DNA of 64,000 nucleotides from Muscardinus avellanarius (Eukaryota > Chordata > Mammalia > Rodentia > Gliridae), in the NCBI GenBank assembly GCA_963383645.1, contig OY726573.1:17326158-17390157 (forward strand). Reading direction: 5' to 3'. The first letter of the stretch is position 1, and each line of letters begins with the position of its first letter. The notes beneath the pieces were generated by a model. The model saw only the letters and a list, made by a program, of their open reading frames with translations. It ran no database searches and was not told the origin of the DNA. The translations under genes were made by a program, and so were the position numbers. Positions 35,585 through 47,329 of the stretch are shown here, in pieces.

Positions 35585-36469
35585 TCAGGGCTGGGGATGG
35601 AACCCAGGGCCTCTTGCATGCAGGGAAACAGTCTGCCACTAACAAATATCCCCAAATCCCCCCCACCTTTTTTGTGGTATTGGAGATTGAACCCAGGGGC
35701 ATTCTACCTCTGAACTATTCCTCCAGCCCTACTTTTTATTTCTTATTTTGAAAAGGGTCTTACTAAGTTGCGGAGGGCCTCATTTAGTAGCTGAGGCTGG
35801 CTGTGAACCTGTGATCCTCCTGTTCGTCTCAGCCTCTCAAGTACTGGGATTACACGCGTGTGTTGCTATCCCTGGTTCCCCAATCCTTTGGGGTTGTAAT
35901 GATTTGCCATTTGTTTGGCTATACTGCTTGTTTCCTCCCACAAAAACACAGCATGCGCCCCTCTCCCACAAGACTGGGGACTGAGCCAGGGACGCTCTAC
36001 CGCAGAGCTAAGCCACCAGCCCTTATTCATTTTGTTTTGGCACAGGGTCTCACTAAGTTGCCCAGGCTGGTCTTGAGCTTGGGATCCTCCGACCTCAACA
36101 AGTAGCTGGGATCACAGATCACGCCTTACCAACTACGGGATCTCAGTAAGTTGCAGAGGGCCTCACTAAGTAGCTGAGTTCTTTCCTTTCTTTCTTTTTT
36201 TTAAAAATTTTTGGTGGTACTGGGGGTGGAACCCAGAGGCTTTCTACCTCCAGGCTATACTCCCAGACCTATTTTCTATTTTATTTGGAAACAGGGTCTC
36301 ACTAAGTTGCTGAGAGCCTCACTCAGTAGCTGAGGCTGCCTTCGAACCTGTGCGATCCTCCTGTCTCAGCCTCCCAAGCGCGGGGATTACAAGTGTGCGC
36401 CACCATGCCTGGCTCTGAGTTATTTTCTTTCTTTTTCTTCCTTCCTTCCTTCCTTCCTTCCTTCCTTTT

Positions 36470-36525
<56 letters not shown>

Positions 36526-36860
36526 TTTCTTTCTTTGTGGTACTGGGGGTGGAACCCAGAGGCTTTCTACCTCCAGGCTATACTCCCAGACCTTTTTTAC
36601 ATTTTATTTGGAAACAGGGTCTCACTAGGTTGCTGAGAGCCTCACTCAGTAGCTGAGGCTGGCTTCGAACCCGCGCGACCCTCCTGTCTCTGCCTCCCAA
36701 GCGCAGGGATTACAAGCATGCGCCACCACGCCCGGCCCTTTTTTATTTTTGAAACAGGTCTCATTAAGTTACCATGTGCTGGCCTCAAACCTAAGATCCT
36801 CCTGGCCCAGCCTCCCAAGTACTTCAACTGCAGGCGTCTACCACCACGCCTGGCAGATAC
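35585..36860 (-). repeat. Minus-strand SINE cluster
   Basis: ID monomer at 35585-35650, then copies at 35668-35870, 35965-36130, 36215-36415, 36537-36735 and 36738-36855. A (TTCC)n(TTTC)n tract at 36420-36537 is the mirror of a GAAA-type tail of the copy at 36537. Confidence 0.8.
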
Positions 36861-37324
36861 ACCTGACCTGAACCCAGGGTCCATTAGTTACTAGCTGGCC
36901 AGTCATGGAGAGACTGAGAATTAGGCCCTAGAGAAAAAACAAATGAGAAACAAGCTGTACTGACCTAGGATGGAAAATGCAAAGAGCAAGTATTCAGATA
37001 GTGCATACTCTGTGCTGGACTATGTGTGGGGCGCTTTTCATGTGACAGCATAATATTCACATGTTATATTATCCCTCGTTTTACAAATGAGGAAACCATA
37101 GTACAGGGGAGTTAGGTAACTTAGCCATGTCAAACGAGGTCGCCTGGGAACAAACCCAGGCCAACTCTAGAGAATGTGCTCTTACGTCTTCACGATGTGG
37201 CTTCCAGAAAAATGATACAGTTTGCCAGGACAGATGAGAAAGGCCCATTGTGGAGGCCCTTCGTTCCCAGCCATTTTTCTTACACCAGGCATTGATGGTT
37301 GGCCATGCAAAGAATAAAAAACAC
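36861..37324. mobile_element. MIR relic in otherwise unique spacer
   Basis: Bases 37000-37180 match the MIR core: GTGCTGGACTATG, then TTTTACAAATGAGGAAACC, GTTAGGTAACTTAGCC and AACAAACCCAGG. The rest of the spacer is unassigned. Confidence 0.65.
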
Positions 37325-38135
37325 AGCCGGGCGTGGTGGCGCACGCTTGTAATTCCAGCATTCGGGAGACTGAGACCAGAGGATCGTGGTTCGCGGACAG
37401 CCTCAGCTACTTAGTGAGGCCCTCCGCAACTCAGTGAGACCCGGTTTCAAAATAAAGAATAAAAAGTAGGGCAGGGGGTGTAGCTCAGAGGTAGATGCCT
37501 CTGGGTTCCATCCCCAGACCCGCGAAAAAAAAAAAAAAAAAGAATAAAAAACACTTCTGTTTCTGGGTGTGGTGGCAAAGGCCTGTAATCCCAGTGTCAG
37601 TACTTGGGAGGATGAGACAGGAGGATTGCAGGTTCAAGACCAGCAACTTGGCAAGACTCAACAACTTAGTGAGAACTTGTTTAAAAACAAAAATTTAAAA
37701 AAAATTCTTGAGGTGTAGTTCAGAGATAGAATAGCCTCAGGTTCAATCCCCAGTTAACAAACGCTCACACACTCTCTCTCTCTTTCTCTCTCTTTTAGGT
37801 TGAAACCCAGGTGCATTCTAGCTCTGAGCTACCCCTCCAGCCCTATTTTTTATCCTTTATTTTGAAACAGGGTCTCACTGAGTTGCAGAGGGCCTCACTA
37901 AGTATCTGAGGCTGGCTACAAACTGCAATCCTCCTGTCTTAGCCTCCCAAATGCTGAGATTACAAGCATGCGCCACACCGCCCCACCTTCTATTTTTATT
38001 CTTTATTTTTGAAACAGGGTTTCACTAAGTTGCAGAGGATCTCACTAAATAATTGAGGTTGTCCTCTAACCTTTGATCTTCCTGCCTCAGCCTCCCAAGT
38101 ACTGGGATTACAGGTGTGTGCCACCACGCCTGGCT
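37325..38135. repeat. SINE cluster
   Basis: Plus copies at 37325-37525 (CAGACCC type) and 37563-37755; minus copies at 37795-37985 and 37990-38135. Confidence 0.8.
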
Positions 38136-38144
38136 GCCTTTTCT

Positions 38145-38200
38145 CTTTATAAATTAATGATCTCAGATATTTTGTCCTAGTGACAGGAAGCTGACTAACA
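38145..38200 (+). mobile_element. MaLR LTR 3' end fragment
   Basis: CTCTTTATAAATTAATGATCT followed by CAGATATTTTGTCCTAGTGA and GACTAACACAA resembles the 3' end of MaLR-type LTRs (MLT/MST). Confidence 0.4.
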
Positions 38201-38719
38201 CAATGATCTTGGGTAAGTTACCAACTTCTCTTTGTCTGCCTTCAATCTGTAAAAGTAGGGTTGGTCGAGCCAGGCGTGGTGGCGCACGCTTGTCATCCCA
38301 GCATTCGGGAGGCTGAGACCTAGAGGATCGCGGTTCGCGGACAGCCTCAGCTACTTAGTGAGGCCCTCTGCACCTCAGTGAGACCCTGTTTCAAAATAAA
38401 GAATAAAAAATAGGCCGGGCGTGGTGGCGCATGCTTGTAATCCCCGTGCTTGGGAGGCAGAGACAGGAGGATCGCGCAGGTTCAAAGCCCTGGCGTAAGA
38501 GACTCTGTTTCAAAAATATAAAATAGCCGGGCGTGGTGGCGCACGCTTGTAATCCCCGCGCTTGGGAGGCGGAGACAGGAGGATCGCGCAGGTTCGAAGC
38601 CAGCCATGTGCTGGCTTAGGAGACCCTGTTTCCAAAATGAAAAAAAAAAATGTAAAAATAGGTCTGGGAGTGTAGCCCCGAGGTAGAAGGGCTTCCAGGA
38701 ACCCCAGTACCACCAAAAA

Positions 38720-38796
<77 letters not shown>

Positions 38797-39065
38797 GGTC
38801 TGGGAGTGTAGCCCGGAAGTAGAAGGGCTTCCAGGAACCCCAGTACCACCAAAAAAAATAAAATAAAATAGGGCAGGAGGTGTAGTTCATAGGTAAAATG
38901 CCCCTGGGTTCCATCCCCAGACCCGCAAAAAAAAAAAAAGAAAGAAAGAAAAGAAAAGTAGGGATGGTGAATACCTATCCCATAGGATTGTAGTGACTAC
39001 AAGGGAAATTAATAAATGTGACTGCTTACAAGATGTTCAAGGTAGTAAGTATTCCATAAATGTTA
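38200..39065 (+). mobile_element. MIR relic split by about 700 bp of SINEs
   Basis: GATCTTGGGTAAGTTACC and the following bases to 38262, then CCCATAGGATTGTAGTGA to CATAAATGTTA at 38955-39065, are consecutive parts of MIR. The SINE block 38270-38940 was inserted between them. Confidence 0.65.
38270..38940 (+). repeat. Plus-strand SINE stack with (TA)n
   Basis: Copies at 38270-38415, 38416-38520 and 38526-38715. The last (shortened type) has its A tail followed by (TA)n at 38737-38794, after which a second tail with CTTCCAGGAACCCCAGTACC recurs (38795-38850). A CAGACCC-type tail at 38870-38930 completes the outer copy. Confidence 0.75.
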
Positions 39066-39084
39066 TACGGTGTATTGTTGTTGT

Positions 39085-39915
39085 TTGGGGTATTGGGGAT
39101 TGAACTCAGGGGCATTTTATCTCTGAGCTACACCCTCAGCCCTTTTTATTTTTATACCTTGAAACAGGCTCTCCCTGGGTTGCTGAGAATCTCTTTAAAT
39201 TGCTGAGATTGGCCTCAAACCTGTCTCGGCCTGTCAAGTGCTAGGATATCAGGTGTGTGCCACCACATCTAGTTTAAATGTTGTTCTGTGATTATTCTGT
39301 TAGTAGTATTAGTATTTTGATATTCAGGATTGAACCCAGAGGCAGTCTACCTCTGAGCCACACCCCTAGCCCTATTTTATTTCATTTATTTATTGTTTTT
39401 GTGGTGCTAGGAATTAAACCTAGGGACATTCTACCTCTGAGCTACACTCCCAACCCTTTTTTGGAAGGGGGTGGTACTGGGGACTGAACCCAGAGGCATT
39501 TTACCTATGAACTACACCCCTAGCCCTATTTTATTTATTTTGTTTTGAAATAGGGTCTCACAGTGTTGCAGAAGGCCTACGTTGCTGCAGCTGGCTGCGA
39601 ATCTGTGATCCTCCTGTATCAGCTTCCCAAGTACTGGGATTACAAGCATGTGCCACCACACCCGGCTTTTTTTTTTTTTTTTTTTTTTTTTCGGGTCTGG
39701 GGATGGAACCCAGGGGCATTTGACCTCCAAGCTACACCCCCTGCCCTATTTTTTATTCTTTATTTTGAAACCGGGTCTCACTGAGTTGCGGAGGGCCTCA
39801 CTAAGTAGCTGAGGCTGTTGGCGAACTGAGATCCTCTGGGTCTCAGCCTCCCGAATGCTGGGATTACAAGAGTGCGCCACCATGCCCGGCTGTTTTTTTT
39901 TTGGTGGTTGTTGTT

Positions 39916-39961
<46 letters not shown>

Positions 39962-40277
39962 TACTGGGGTTCCTGGAAGCCCTTCTACCTCCGGGCTACA
40001 CTCCCAGACCAATTTTTTTATTTTTGGAAACAGGGTCTTTTAAGCCAGAGGCTGGCCTTGAACCTGCGAGATCCTCCTGTCTCTGCCTCCCAAACGCAGG
40101 GATTACAAGCGTGCGCCACCACGCCCGGCCGTTTGTTTTGTTTTTGAAACACGGTCTCACCAAGTTGTGGCGAGCCTCACTAAATTGCTGAGGCTAGCTG
40201 TGAACTTGTGATACTCCTGTCTCAGGCTCCCAAGTACTAGGATTACAAGTGTTCATCACCACATCTGACCTATTTTT

Positions 40278-40317
<40 letters not shown>

Positions 40318-41108
40318 TTGTGTGGTTCTAGGGATGGAACCCAAAGGCATCTGACCTCCAAGCTACACCCTCTGTCCTACTTTTTATTCTTTTTGTGTGT
40401 GTGCGTGTGGTACTGGAGGTGAAACTCAGGGGCTTTTCTACCCCCAGGCTACAGTCTCAGACCTATTTTATTTTTTATTTGGAAACGGGGTCTCACTAAA
40501 TTGCAGAGAGCCTCACTAAGTAGCTGAGGCTGGCTTTGTTGTTTTTTGTTTTTTGCTTGTTTGTTTGGTGGTACTGGGGTTCCTGGAAGCCCTTCAACCT
40601 CTGGGCTACACTCCCAGACCTATTTTATATTTTTATTTGGAAACAGGGTCTCCTAAGCCAACACGCGCGGCTGGCTTCGAACCTGCGCGATCCTCCTGTC
40701 TCTGCCTCCCAAGCACAGGGATTACAAGCGTGGGCCGCCACGCCCGGCCTGAGGCTGGCTTTGAACCTGCGTGATCCTCCTGTCTCAGCTTCCCAAGCAC
40801 TGGGATTACAAGTATGTACCACCATGCCCAGCTTATACTTTATTTTGAAACAGGGTCTCACTAAACTGCAGAGGGCCCCACTAAGTAGCTGAAGATGTCC
40901 ATGAACCGCGATCCTCCAGTCTCAGCCTCCCAAATCCTGGGATTACAAGCGTGCGCCACCACGCCTGACTCTGTTTTTATTTTGAAATAGAGTCTCACTA
41001 GGTTCATGAGAGTCTCAATTCTTGCTGAGGCTATACTTGAACCTGTGATCCTCCTATCTTAGCCTTCCAAGTACTGGGATCGCAGGTGTGTACCACCATG
41101 TCTGACTT
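39085..41108 (-). repeat. Minus-strand SINE cluster
   Basis: Copies at 39085-39270, 39470-39665, 39682-39890, 39958-40130, 40135-40270, 40320-40545, 40565-40750, 40751-40970 and 40975-41108, with ID halves at 39325-39385 and 39400-39460. The copy at 40565-40750 inserted into an older one: TGAGGCTGGCTTT borders both sides. Microsatellites are (TG)n at 39916-39960 and (TTTA)n at 40270-40319. Confidence 0.8.
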
Positions 41109-41109
41109 G

Positions 41110-41786
41110 TTATTATTTTTATTGCAAAAAAAAAAAGGAAACTAATCCAAGAAAAAGACTACAACTAAAACTAATTTCCCACCTTTAACAAAAAGAACAC
41201 TGTGCCTCATACTGCTGGTGGTTGTAGGCACACCACAAATCTACACTTGTCAGGGCGGCAGCAGCAGCAAGATTTATCCCCAAACACCCCTATTCATCGC
41301 CTTCTAGGTAGAGTCTCCTACCTCCTCCGCACCCTGCCCTAAATCCTCTTGTTGGACCCTCTGTAACTTAATGTATATCACCAAAAGTATTTCTCAACCA
41401 TCAGCCTCTTTTCTCCACTTTGCCTTCTTGCTCTCCCAGACACCTGGCTCTCCTAGTTAGGTATCATGGTGCACGCCTGGGATCCACGTTACAGAAGACT
41501 GAGGCAGGAGGATCACAAGTTTGAGGCCGGCCTGGGCAATTTAGTGAGACCCTATCTCAAAACAAAAACATAAAAAAGAGCTGGGGAAGCTGGGCGTGGT
41601 GGCGCACGCTTGTAATCCCCGCTCTTGGGAGGCTAAGACAGGAGGATCGCGCGGGTTCAAAGCCAGCCTCAGCTACTTAGTGAGGCTCTCAGCAACCTAG
41701 TGAGACCCTGTTTCCAAATAAAATGTAAAAAAGGTCTGGGAGTATAGCCTGGAGGTAGAAAGCCTCTGGGTTCCACCCCCAGTACC

Positions 41787-41833
<47 letters not shown>

Positions 41834-42215
41834 GAAAGGAGGGAGGGAGGGAGGGAAGGAAGGAAGGAAGAAAAAGAAAAGAGCTGGGGATGCAGCTCAG
41901 TGGTAGAGCCCTGGGTTCGATCCTTAGTACTGGGAACAGAAGGGAAGGAAGACTTGGCTCTCTCTCTTGAAGACGCCCCTCCCAGCCAACACTCCAAGGT
42001 GCAGCTGTTTTCTCGTTCTGCCACACTCTACATACCTGGAGGTGAGGAAGATGTCTTTCTTCCTCTTTATTTTTTCTGCTTCCAAAAAAAATTCTCCTCC
42101 ATCCCAAACCAAAACTTTTTTGAGACACATGCAAACAGCTCTTCTGCCCATGACCCTCCCCTGTTTCAATTATCTTTCAATTTCTACCAACTTCTCCAAA
42201 GGCTTAAGCATTAGA
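41110..42215 (+). mobile_element. Possible L2 ORF-region relic with SINE inserts
   Basis: CTCTCCCAGACACCTGGCTC near 41434 resembles the endonuclease region of L2, and 41950-42215 could continue it. The intervening 41460-41935 is SINE. No usable frame remains. Confidence 0.35.
41460..41935 (+). repeat. SINEs with (AAAG)n tail
   Basis: Plus copies at 41460-41575 and 41590-41785. The second has an AAAG/GGGA/GGAA homopurine tail at 41786-41886, followed by an ID tail at 41882-41935. Confidence 0.8.
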
Positions 42216-42239
42216 GATTTGTTTGTTTGTTTGTTTGTT

Positions 42240-42600
42240 TGCAGTGCTGGGGATTAAACCCAGGGGCATTACCTCTGAGCTACACCCCCAGCCCTATTTG
42301 TTATTCTTTATTTTGGAAAAGGGTCTCACTAAGTTGCAGAGGGCCTCACTAAGTAGCGAGGCTGGCCACAGGACCTGCGATCCTCCTGTCTCAGCCTCCC
42401 AAGTGCTGGAATTACAGGTGTGCGCTACCACACCCTGGTTTTTATACAATTTTTTATGTGTTGATGGTGGGGTGCTGAGGATTGAACCCAGGGTTGCATA
42501 TACTCTTGCTTGCTAGCTTTTGCTGAGGCTAGCCTCAAACCTGCACTCCTCCTGCTTCGCCTCCCAAGTACTGGGATTCAAAGGGTATGCCATCATGCCT
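42240..42600 (-). repeat. Two minus-strand SINEs
   Basis: Copies at about 42240-42440 and 42465-42600. Confidence 0.75.
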
Positions 42601-42602
42601 TT

Positions 42603-43001
42603 CACTACAGCTTTAAGTTCATATAATTTTTACATCATGAAATATTTTTCTTTCAATCTCTTACTCAAAAGCCATTAAAAAAGCAGACAGTGGGAGCCGG
42701 ATGCGGTGGTGCAGGCGTGTCATACCAGTACTTGGGAGGCTGAAACAGGAGGATCACAGGCTTGAGGCCAGCCTCAAACAACTTAGCGAGACCCTATTTC
42801 ACAATAAAATAAATAAAAAGCATTGGGGATATAGCAAAAAAAAAAAAAAGATAAAGATAAAGGAAACACTCTGATATAAATGAGGAAGCTGTCTTCTTGT
42901 TATTTGCTTCTCTTTTCTGTATAAGTTAAGAATGAAGATGGCTAGCTAAGGATGGGGGCGGGTATTGCCATTTGTGGAGAGACAGGTTATGAAGTCATCA
43001 T
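42603..43001. repeat. Inverted-duplicate segments, left pair
   Basis: Segment A (42603-42687) and segment B (42860-43001) flank a plus-strand SINE (42690-42840). Reverse complements of both occur 3 kb downstream, at 45659-45977 and 46393-46533. They are not derived from the common SINE. Confidence 0.7.
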
Positions 43002-43183
43002 TTCAGAGAACAAAGAGGGAACTAGAAGGAAAACTGGGTAATACTGTTGGGCAGTGCTAGCTGGGATTTGTGATCAGAAATTCAAAGTGAGCTCAGTCAG
43101 AACAGAAAGATCACAAGTTCAAGGCCAAGGCTCAGCAACTTGTGAGGCCCTTTACAACTCCCTGAGACCCCGTTTCAAAATGT

Positions 43184-43754
43184 GATAAAGTGCGGGGCGT
43201 GGTGGCGCACGCTTGTAATCCCCGCGCTTCGGAGGCTGAGACAGGAGGATCGCACGGGTTCGAAGCCAGCCTCAGCTACTAAGTGAGGCTCTCGGCAACT
43301 TAGTGAGACCCTGTTCCCAAACTGATAAATCAGGTCCCTCCCCTCCCCCACGTGATCTCGCAGAAGGAACTGGAGGCAGACCGCCAGAAGCCGGAAGCGG
43401 AGATTCTGCAAGACTACAGATGTCGCGAGAGAATCGGCTTGCCTATAAAACATCGGTGCCTCCAATCCACCACGTGACTCAGCCGGCCGATCAGGACGAT
43501 GCGCAACTCTCCAGAGGCGTGGCCCATTGGTCCCTTTCCCCCACAGCTGGCTGACTCCCCGGAGGGTGCCAGGTTGGGTCCAAATAAAGCAGAGGTCTCT
43601 GATAACCGAGTTGGTATTTTACCTCCTTCCTAAACTCCCTAACTCTATTTTCAACCTTTCACAAATAAAGTATAAACTAGATCTGGGAGTATAGCCCAGA
43701 GGTAGAAAAGCCCTTGGGTTCCATCCCCAGAACCAAAAAAAAAAAAAAAAAAAA
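43184..43754 (+). repeat. B1-dID SINE carrying a solo LTR
   Basis: The SINE body (43184-43321 and 43662-43738, with A tail to 43754) is split by an LTR at 43323-43661. TGATAAAGTG precedes 43184 and follows the A tail. Confidence 0.85.
43323..43661 (+). mobile_element. Solo LTR inside a SINE
   Basis: The 339-bp insert begins TG and ends CA. CAAAC (43318-43322) and CAAAT (43662-43666) fit a 5-bp target duplication. It has a TATA box (TATAAAA, 43444-43450) and AATAAA near 43582, in the right order for U3-R-U5 on the plus strand. Upstream of TATA lie CACGTGAT (near 43350) and TGTCGCGAGA (43421-43430), one base from the BANP consensus. No internal viral sequence remains, so it is a recombined solo LTR. 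Confidence 0.75.
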
Positions 43755-43767
43755 AGTGATAAAGTGA

Positions 43768-44330
43768 GCCGGGCGTGGTGGCGCACGCTTGTAACCCCAG
43801 CATTTGGGAGGCTGAGACAGGAAGATCCGGGTTTGTGGCCAGCCTCAGCTACTTAGTGAGGTCCTTTGCAACTCAGTGAGACCCGGTTTCAAAATAAAGA
43901 ATAAAAAATAGTGTGGGGAGCCATTAAAGTCTTCACCTTTACTCCAAAGTGCACTTCTGACTGTCCTTGGCCCAGAGTCAACAAAGCATGGAGTCAGGGG
44001 GGTTTCAAAGTCATTAAGAGTCTCGGAGGGATTGATGCTATAATTGTTCTGTCTGCTAGATAAGATCAGGTTTATGCTGTACCAGGGTATTGTTTGACTT
44101 GCCCATGATGTATGTACTTCGTACTTGCCTTTCTTGCATTCCTGTGCAACCCAAAGCTAGAAACTGTATAAATTACCCTGCGCGCCAGTAGTGACTGGTG
44201 GCCCTCCCATGTATGAATTCTTTAATCCTCATTCCTCTCTTCGGAACCCATACTTTTGCCGGCTGGACCCGGCAACTAGGGCTGGGGGTGTAGCTCCGAG
44301 GTAGAATGCCCGTGGGTTCCATCCCCAGCA

Positions 44331-44376
<46 letters not shown>
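43768..44376 (+). repeat. Second SINE at the same target, carrying another solo LTR
   Basis: SINE body at 43768-43911 and 44275-44333 with (CA)n tail 44331-44376. It inserted at the duplicated TGATAAAGTG site of the preceding SINE; a third copy of that site follows at 44379-44390. Confidence 0.85.
43912..44274 (+). mobile_element. Solo LTR inside a SINE
   Basis: A 363-bp insert beginning TGTGGGGAGCC and ending GGACCCGGCA interrupts the SINE linker. Neighbouring AATAG and ACTAG may be a worn target duplication. TATAAATT near 44167 is a likely TATA box. The TGTGGGGAGCC start resembles class II (IAP/ERVK-like) rodent LTRs. Confidence 0.7.
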
Positions 44377-44379
<3 letters not shown>

Positions 44380-44390
44380 GTGATAAAGTG

Positions 44391-44838
44391 AGCCTAAGTC
44401 TTAGCTTCATTAACGCCACGATGTCGCCCTAGGTGACCCCAAGGCACTAATGTTCGTCAGCCTTAGAAAAGGATCGCCACGTATCTTGCTGGTCAGGCAT
44501 AACTGCTGTTTGGCTTCTGTCACTTCTGCTTAGCTTGCACCTGCTGGGAAACAAGGGTCATTAGGAACTTTCTATCCCTAAAACACTCGAAAGCTGGGTA
44601 GTAGAAGGGACCGACACGGGTTGTCGAGCTCCTGCACAATGCTGTTTCTGGCTTCTGTACTTCGGATGACTTTCACACCCAGTGAAAGAAACTGTTGGGG
44701 ACTATTCATATCTGTGAGAACCTAAGCTCTCCACTCCTGAGCTTGTGGCTTTGACATATAATAGGAGCCCTGAGAAACGGTTCGGGGCGCACTCAGAACT
44801 AAAGGTAGTGTAGTTGCCAGCAAGCTAATAAAGACTCT
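44391..44838 (+). mobile_element. Probable LTR fragment
   Basis: Unique-looking sequence with a possible TATA (CATATAATAGG near 44755) and AATAAAGACTC at about 44828, laid out like U3-R of a retroviral LTR. The U5 part is missing, replaced by a minus-strand SINE. The family is not recognised. Confidence 0.45.
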
Positions 44839-44839
44839 T

Positions 44840-45625
44840 TTTTTTTTTTTTTTTTTTTTGGCGGTACTGGGGATGGAACCCAGGGGCATTCTACCTCCAA
44901 GCTACACCCCCAGCCCTATTTTTTATTCTTTATTTTGAAACAGGGTCTCACTGAGTTGCAAAGGGCCTCACTAAGTAGCTGAGGCTGTCTGTGAGCTGCA
45001 ATCATTCTGTCTCAGCCTCCCCAATGCTGGGTTTACAAACGTGCGCTACTACACCCAGCCCAGCCCTACTTTTTATTTTTATTTTGAAACAGGGTCTCAT
45101 TGAGTTGCAAAGGGCTGTCCTCCAACTGCAATCCTCCTGTTTCCGCCTCCTGAATGCTGGGATTACAAGCGTGCACCACTATGCCCAGGTCACCATCTGC
45201 TTTTGAAATGTATTTTTTTTTTTTTTTTGCAGTACTGGGGATTGAACCCAGGAGCATTCTACCTGGGTTCATTCCAACCCCCAGCCCTATTATTATTTTG
45301 AAACAGGATCTCACCAAGTTGCAGAAGGCCTCACTAAGTAGCTGAGGCTAACCTCAAACCTGCAATCCTCCTGCCTCAGCCTCCCAAATTCTGGGATTAC
45401 AAGTATGCACCACTATAAAACCGGGCGTGGTGGTGCATGCTTGTAATCCCCACGCTTGGGAGGTGGCGACAGGAAGACCATACAGGTTCGAAGCCAGCCG
45501 TGCTGGCTTAAGAGACCCTGTTTCCAAATAAAAATGTTAAAAAAAAAAAAAGGTGTCTGGGAGTGTAGCCCAGAGGTAGAAGGGTTTCCAGGAACCCCAG
45601 TACCGCCACCACCAAAAAAAAAAAA
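44840..45625. repeat. SINE cluster
   Basis: Minus copies at 44858-45060, 45065-45190 and 45226-45415, then a plus shortened copy at 45420-45620 inserted in the tail region of the last; ATGCACCACTAT recurs on both sides. Confidence 0.8.
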
Positions 45626-45658
45626 AAAAAAAAAAAAAAGTATGCACCACTATGCCCA

Positions 45659-46533
45659 GCTTTTTAATAGCTTTTGAGTAAGAGATTTAAAAAATAATAT
45701 TGCCAGGCATGGTGGTGCATGCTTGTAATCCCAGCATTTGGGAGGCTGAGATAGGAGGATCGGTTAGTGGACAGCCTCAGTTACTTAGTAGGACATTCTG
45801 TAACTTAGTGAGACCTTGTTTCAAAATAAAAAATAAAAAAATAGGACTGTGGATGTACCTTAGAGGTAGAATGCCCCTGGCTTCCATCTCCAGTACCACC
45901 AAAAATAAAATAATAAAATAATATTTAAAATAATATTTCATGATCTGAAAATTATAGTAAATTCAAGTTGTAGTGTCTACAAGTTTATGCTTATTTATTT
46001 ATTTACTCACCTACTTAGTTAATTATTGTTACTGGGGAATGAGCCCAGGAGTGTTCTACTCTGAGCTACACCCCAGGCCCCCTATTTTTTTTCTTTTTTT
46101 GTGGTACTGGGGGTTGAACCCAGAAGCATTCTACCTCTGAGCTATACCCCTAGCTCTATTTTTTTATTTTTTATTTTGAAACAGGGCCTCACTAAGTTGT
46201 GGAGGGCCTCACTAAGTAGCTAAGACTGGCTGTAAACCAAAGATCCTTCTGTCTCAGCCTCCAAGTACTGGGATTAAAAGCATAGGCCACCACGCCCAGC
46301 TCCCAGCCCTATTTTTTACTCTTTATTTTGAAACAAGGTCTCACTGAATTGTGGAGGGACTCACTAAGTAGCTAAGGCTGGCTGCGAACCCCATGATGAC
46401 TTCATACCCTGTCTCTCCACAAATGGCAACACCCGCCATCCTTAGCTAACCACCTTAATTCTTAACTTATACAAAAAAGAGAAGTAAAGAACCAGAAGAC
46501 AGCTTCCTCATCGCTCTCCCAGTGTGTTTCCTT
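45659..46533. repeat. Inverted-duplicate segments, right pair
   Basis: Reverse complement of segment A is at 45661-45698 and 45926-45977, split by a plus SINE (45701-45925) with AAATAATATT on both sides. Reverse complement of segment B is at 46393-46533 and continues into a SINE (46545-46690) that matches the SINE beside the left segment B. Minus SINEs at 46030-46075, 46105-46305 and 46310-46392 lie between. Confidence 0.7.
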
Positions 46534-46779
46534 TTTCTTTTTCTATTTTTTGCTACATCCCCAACTTTTTATTTTTTTATTTGCGAGCAGGATCTCACTA
46601 AGTTGCTGAGGCTGACCTCGAACCTGTGATCTTCTTGTCTCAGCCTCCCTCGTCCTGGGATTACAGGTGTGCATCATCACGACTGGTTTCTCCAGTGCTT
46701 CTTTTTGTATCTATTGCCTGCATGTTCTTTTTTTTTCTATTTGTTGGTGGGTTGTTGGGTTGTTGTTTTTGTTGTTTCA

Positions 46780-46995
46780 ATCTCTCTGTTGAATGCAATG
46801 TGGTCCAAAAGTGGTCCAAATGTGACCACTCAAGTAAAGCACCCTCATCAACAACCTTGTCAAATGACGTGATCAGTACCTTCCAGGACATCACGCTGCC
46901 CTGCTTCCTGTGGTCCTCTGGCCAGCTTCTCCTCTGCTGGTGTGTATCCCCTACCCTCCTCTCTCTGACCATGTTCATTTCCCCATCCCAACCCT
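46780..46995 (+). mobile_element. Possible L2 reverse-transcriptase-region relic
   Basis: The stretch around CACCCTCATCAACAACCTTG and TCCAGGACATCACGCTGCC resembles L2 ORF2. A 135-codon open frame spans it together with SINE sequence and is not a gene. Confidence 0.35.
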
Positions 46996-47003
46996 GCTTG
47001 CCA

Positions 47004-47290
47004 ATTGTTTTAGTCAGCTTTGTGTGGCTGTGACCAAAACACCTTACACAAACACCTCAGAGGAGGAGAGACTTGTTTGGACTCACGGTTTCAGAGGGCT
47101 CAGGCTGGTCACCTGGCTCCGCGGCCCTGGGCCTGAGGCCGAGGCAGAACATCATGGCCAAAGGTACAATGGGGAAAGCTTCTCGGCTCAGGGCAACTGG
47201 GAAGCAGAGAGAGAAATGACAGGAAGAGAAAAGAAAGGAAAGGAAAGGGAGAGAGAGGAGCGCGGGCTGGGAAGAAGATAACTCTTCCGG
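47004..47290 (-). mobile_element. MaLR-type LTR fragment
   Basis: TTTAGTCAGCTTTGTGTGGC followed by TGACCAAAACACC and GGACTCACGGTTTCAGAGG looks like the reverse complement of a MaLR LTR. It ends in an A/G-rich tract. Confidence 0.45.
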
Positions 47291-47329
47291 TGTAACAGTT
47301 TGGGATGTCACCATGGGTTCTTGTTCTTG

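Noticed and set aside
46626..47033. 135-codon plus-strand frame
   Set aside because: It starts inside a minus-strand SINE and continues through L2-like relic; no protein family fits.
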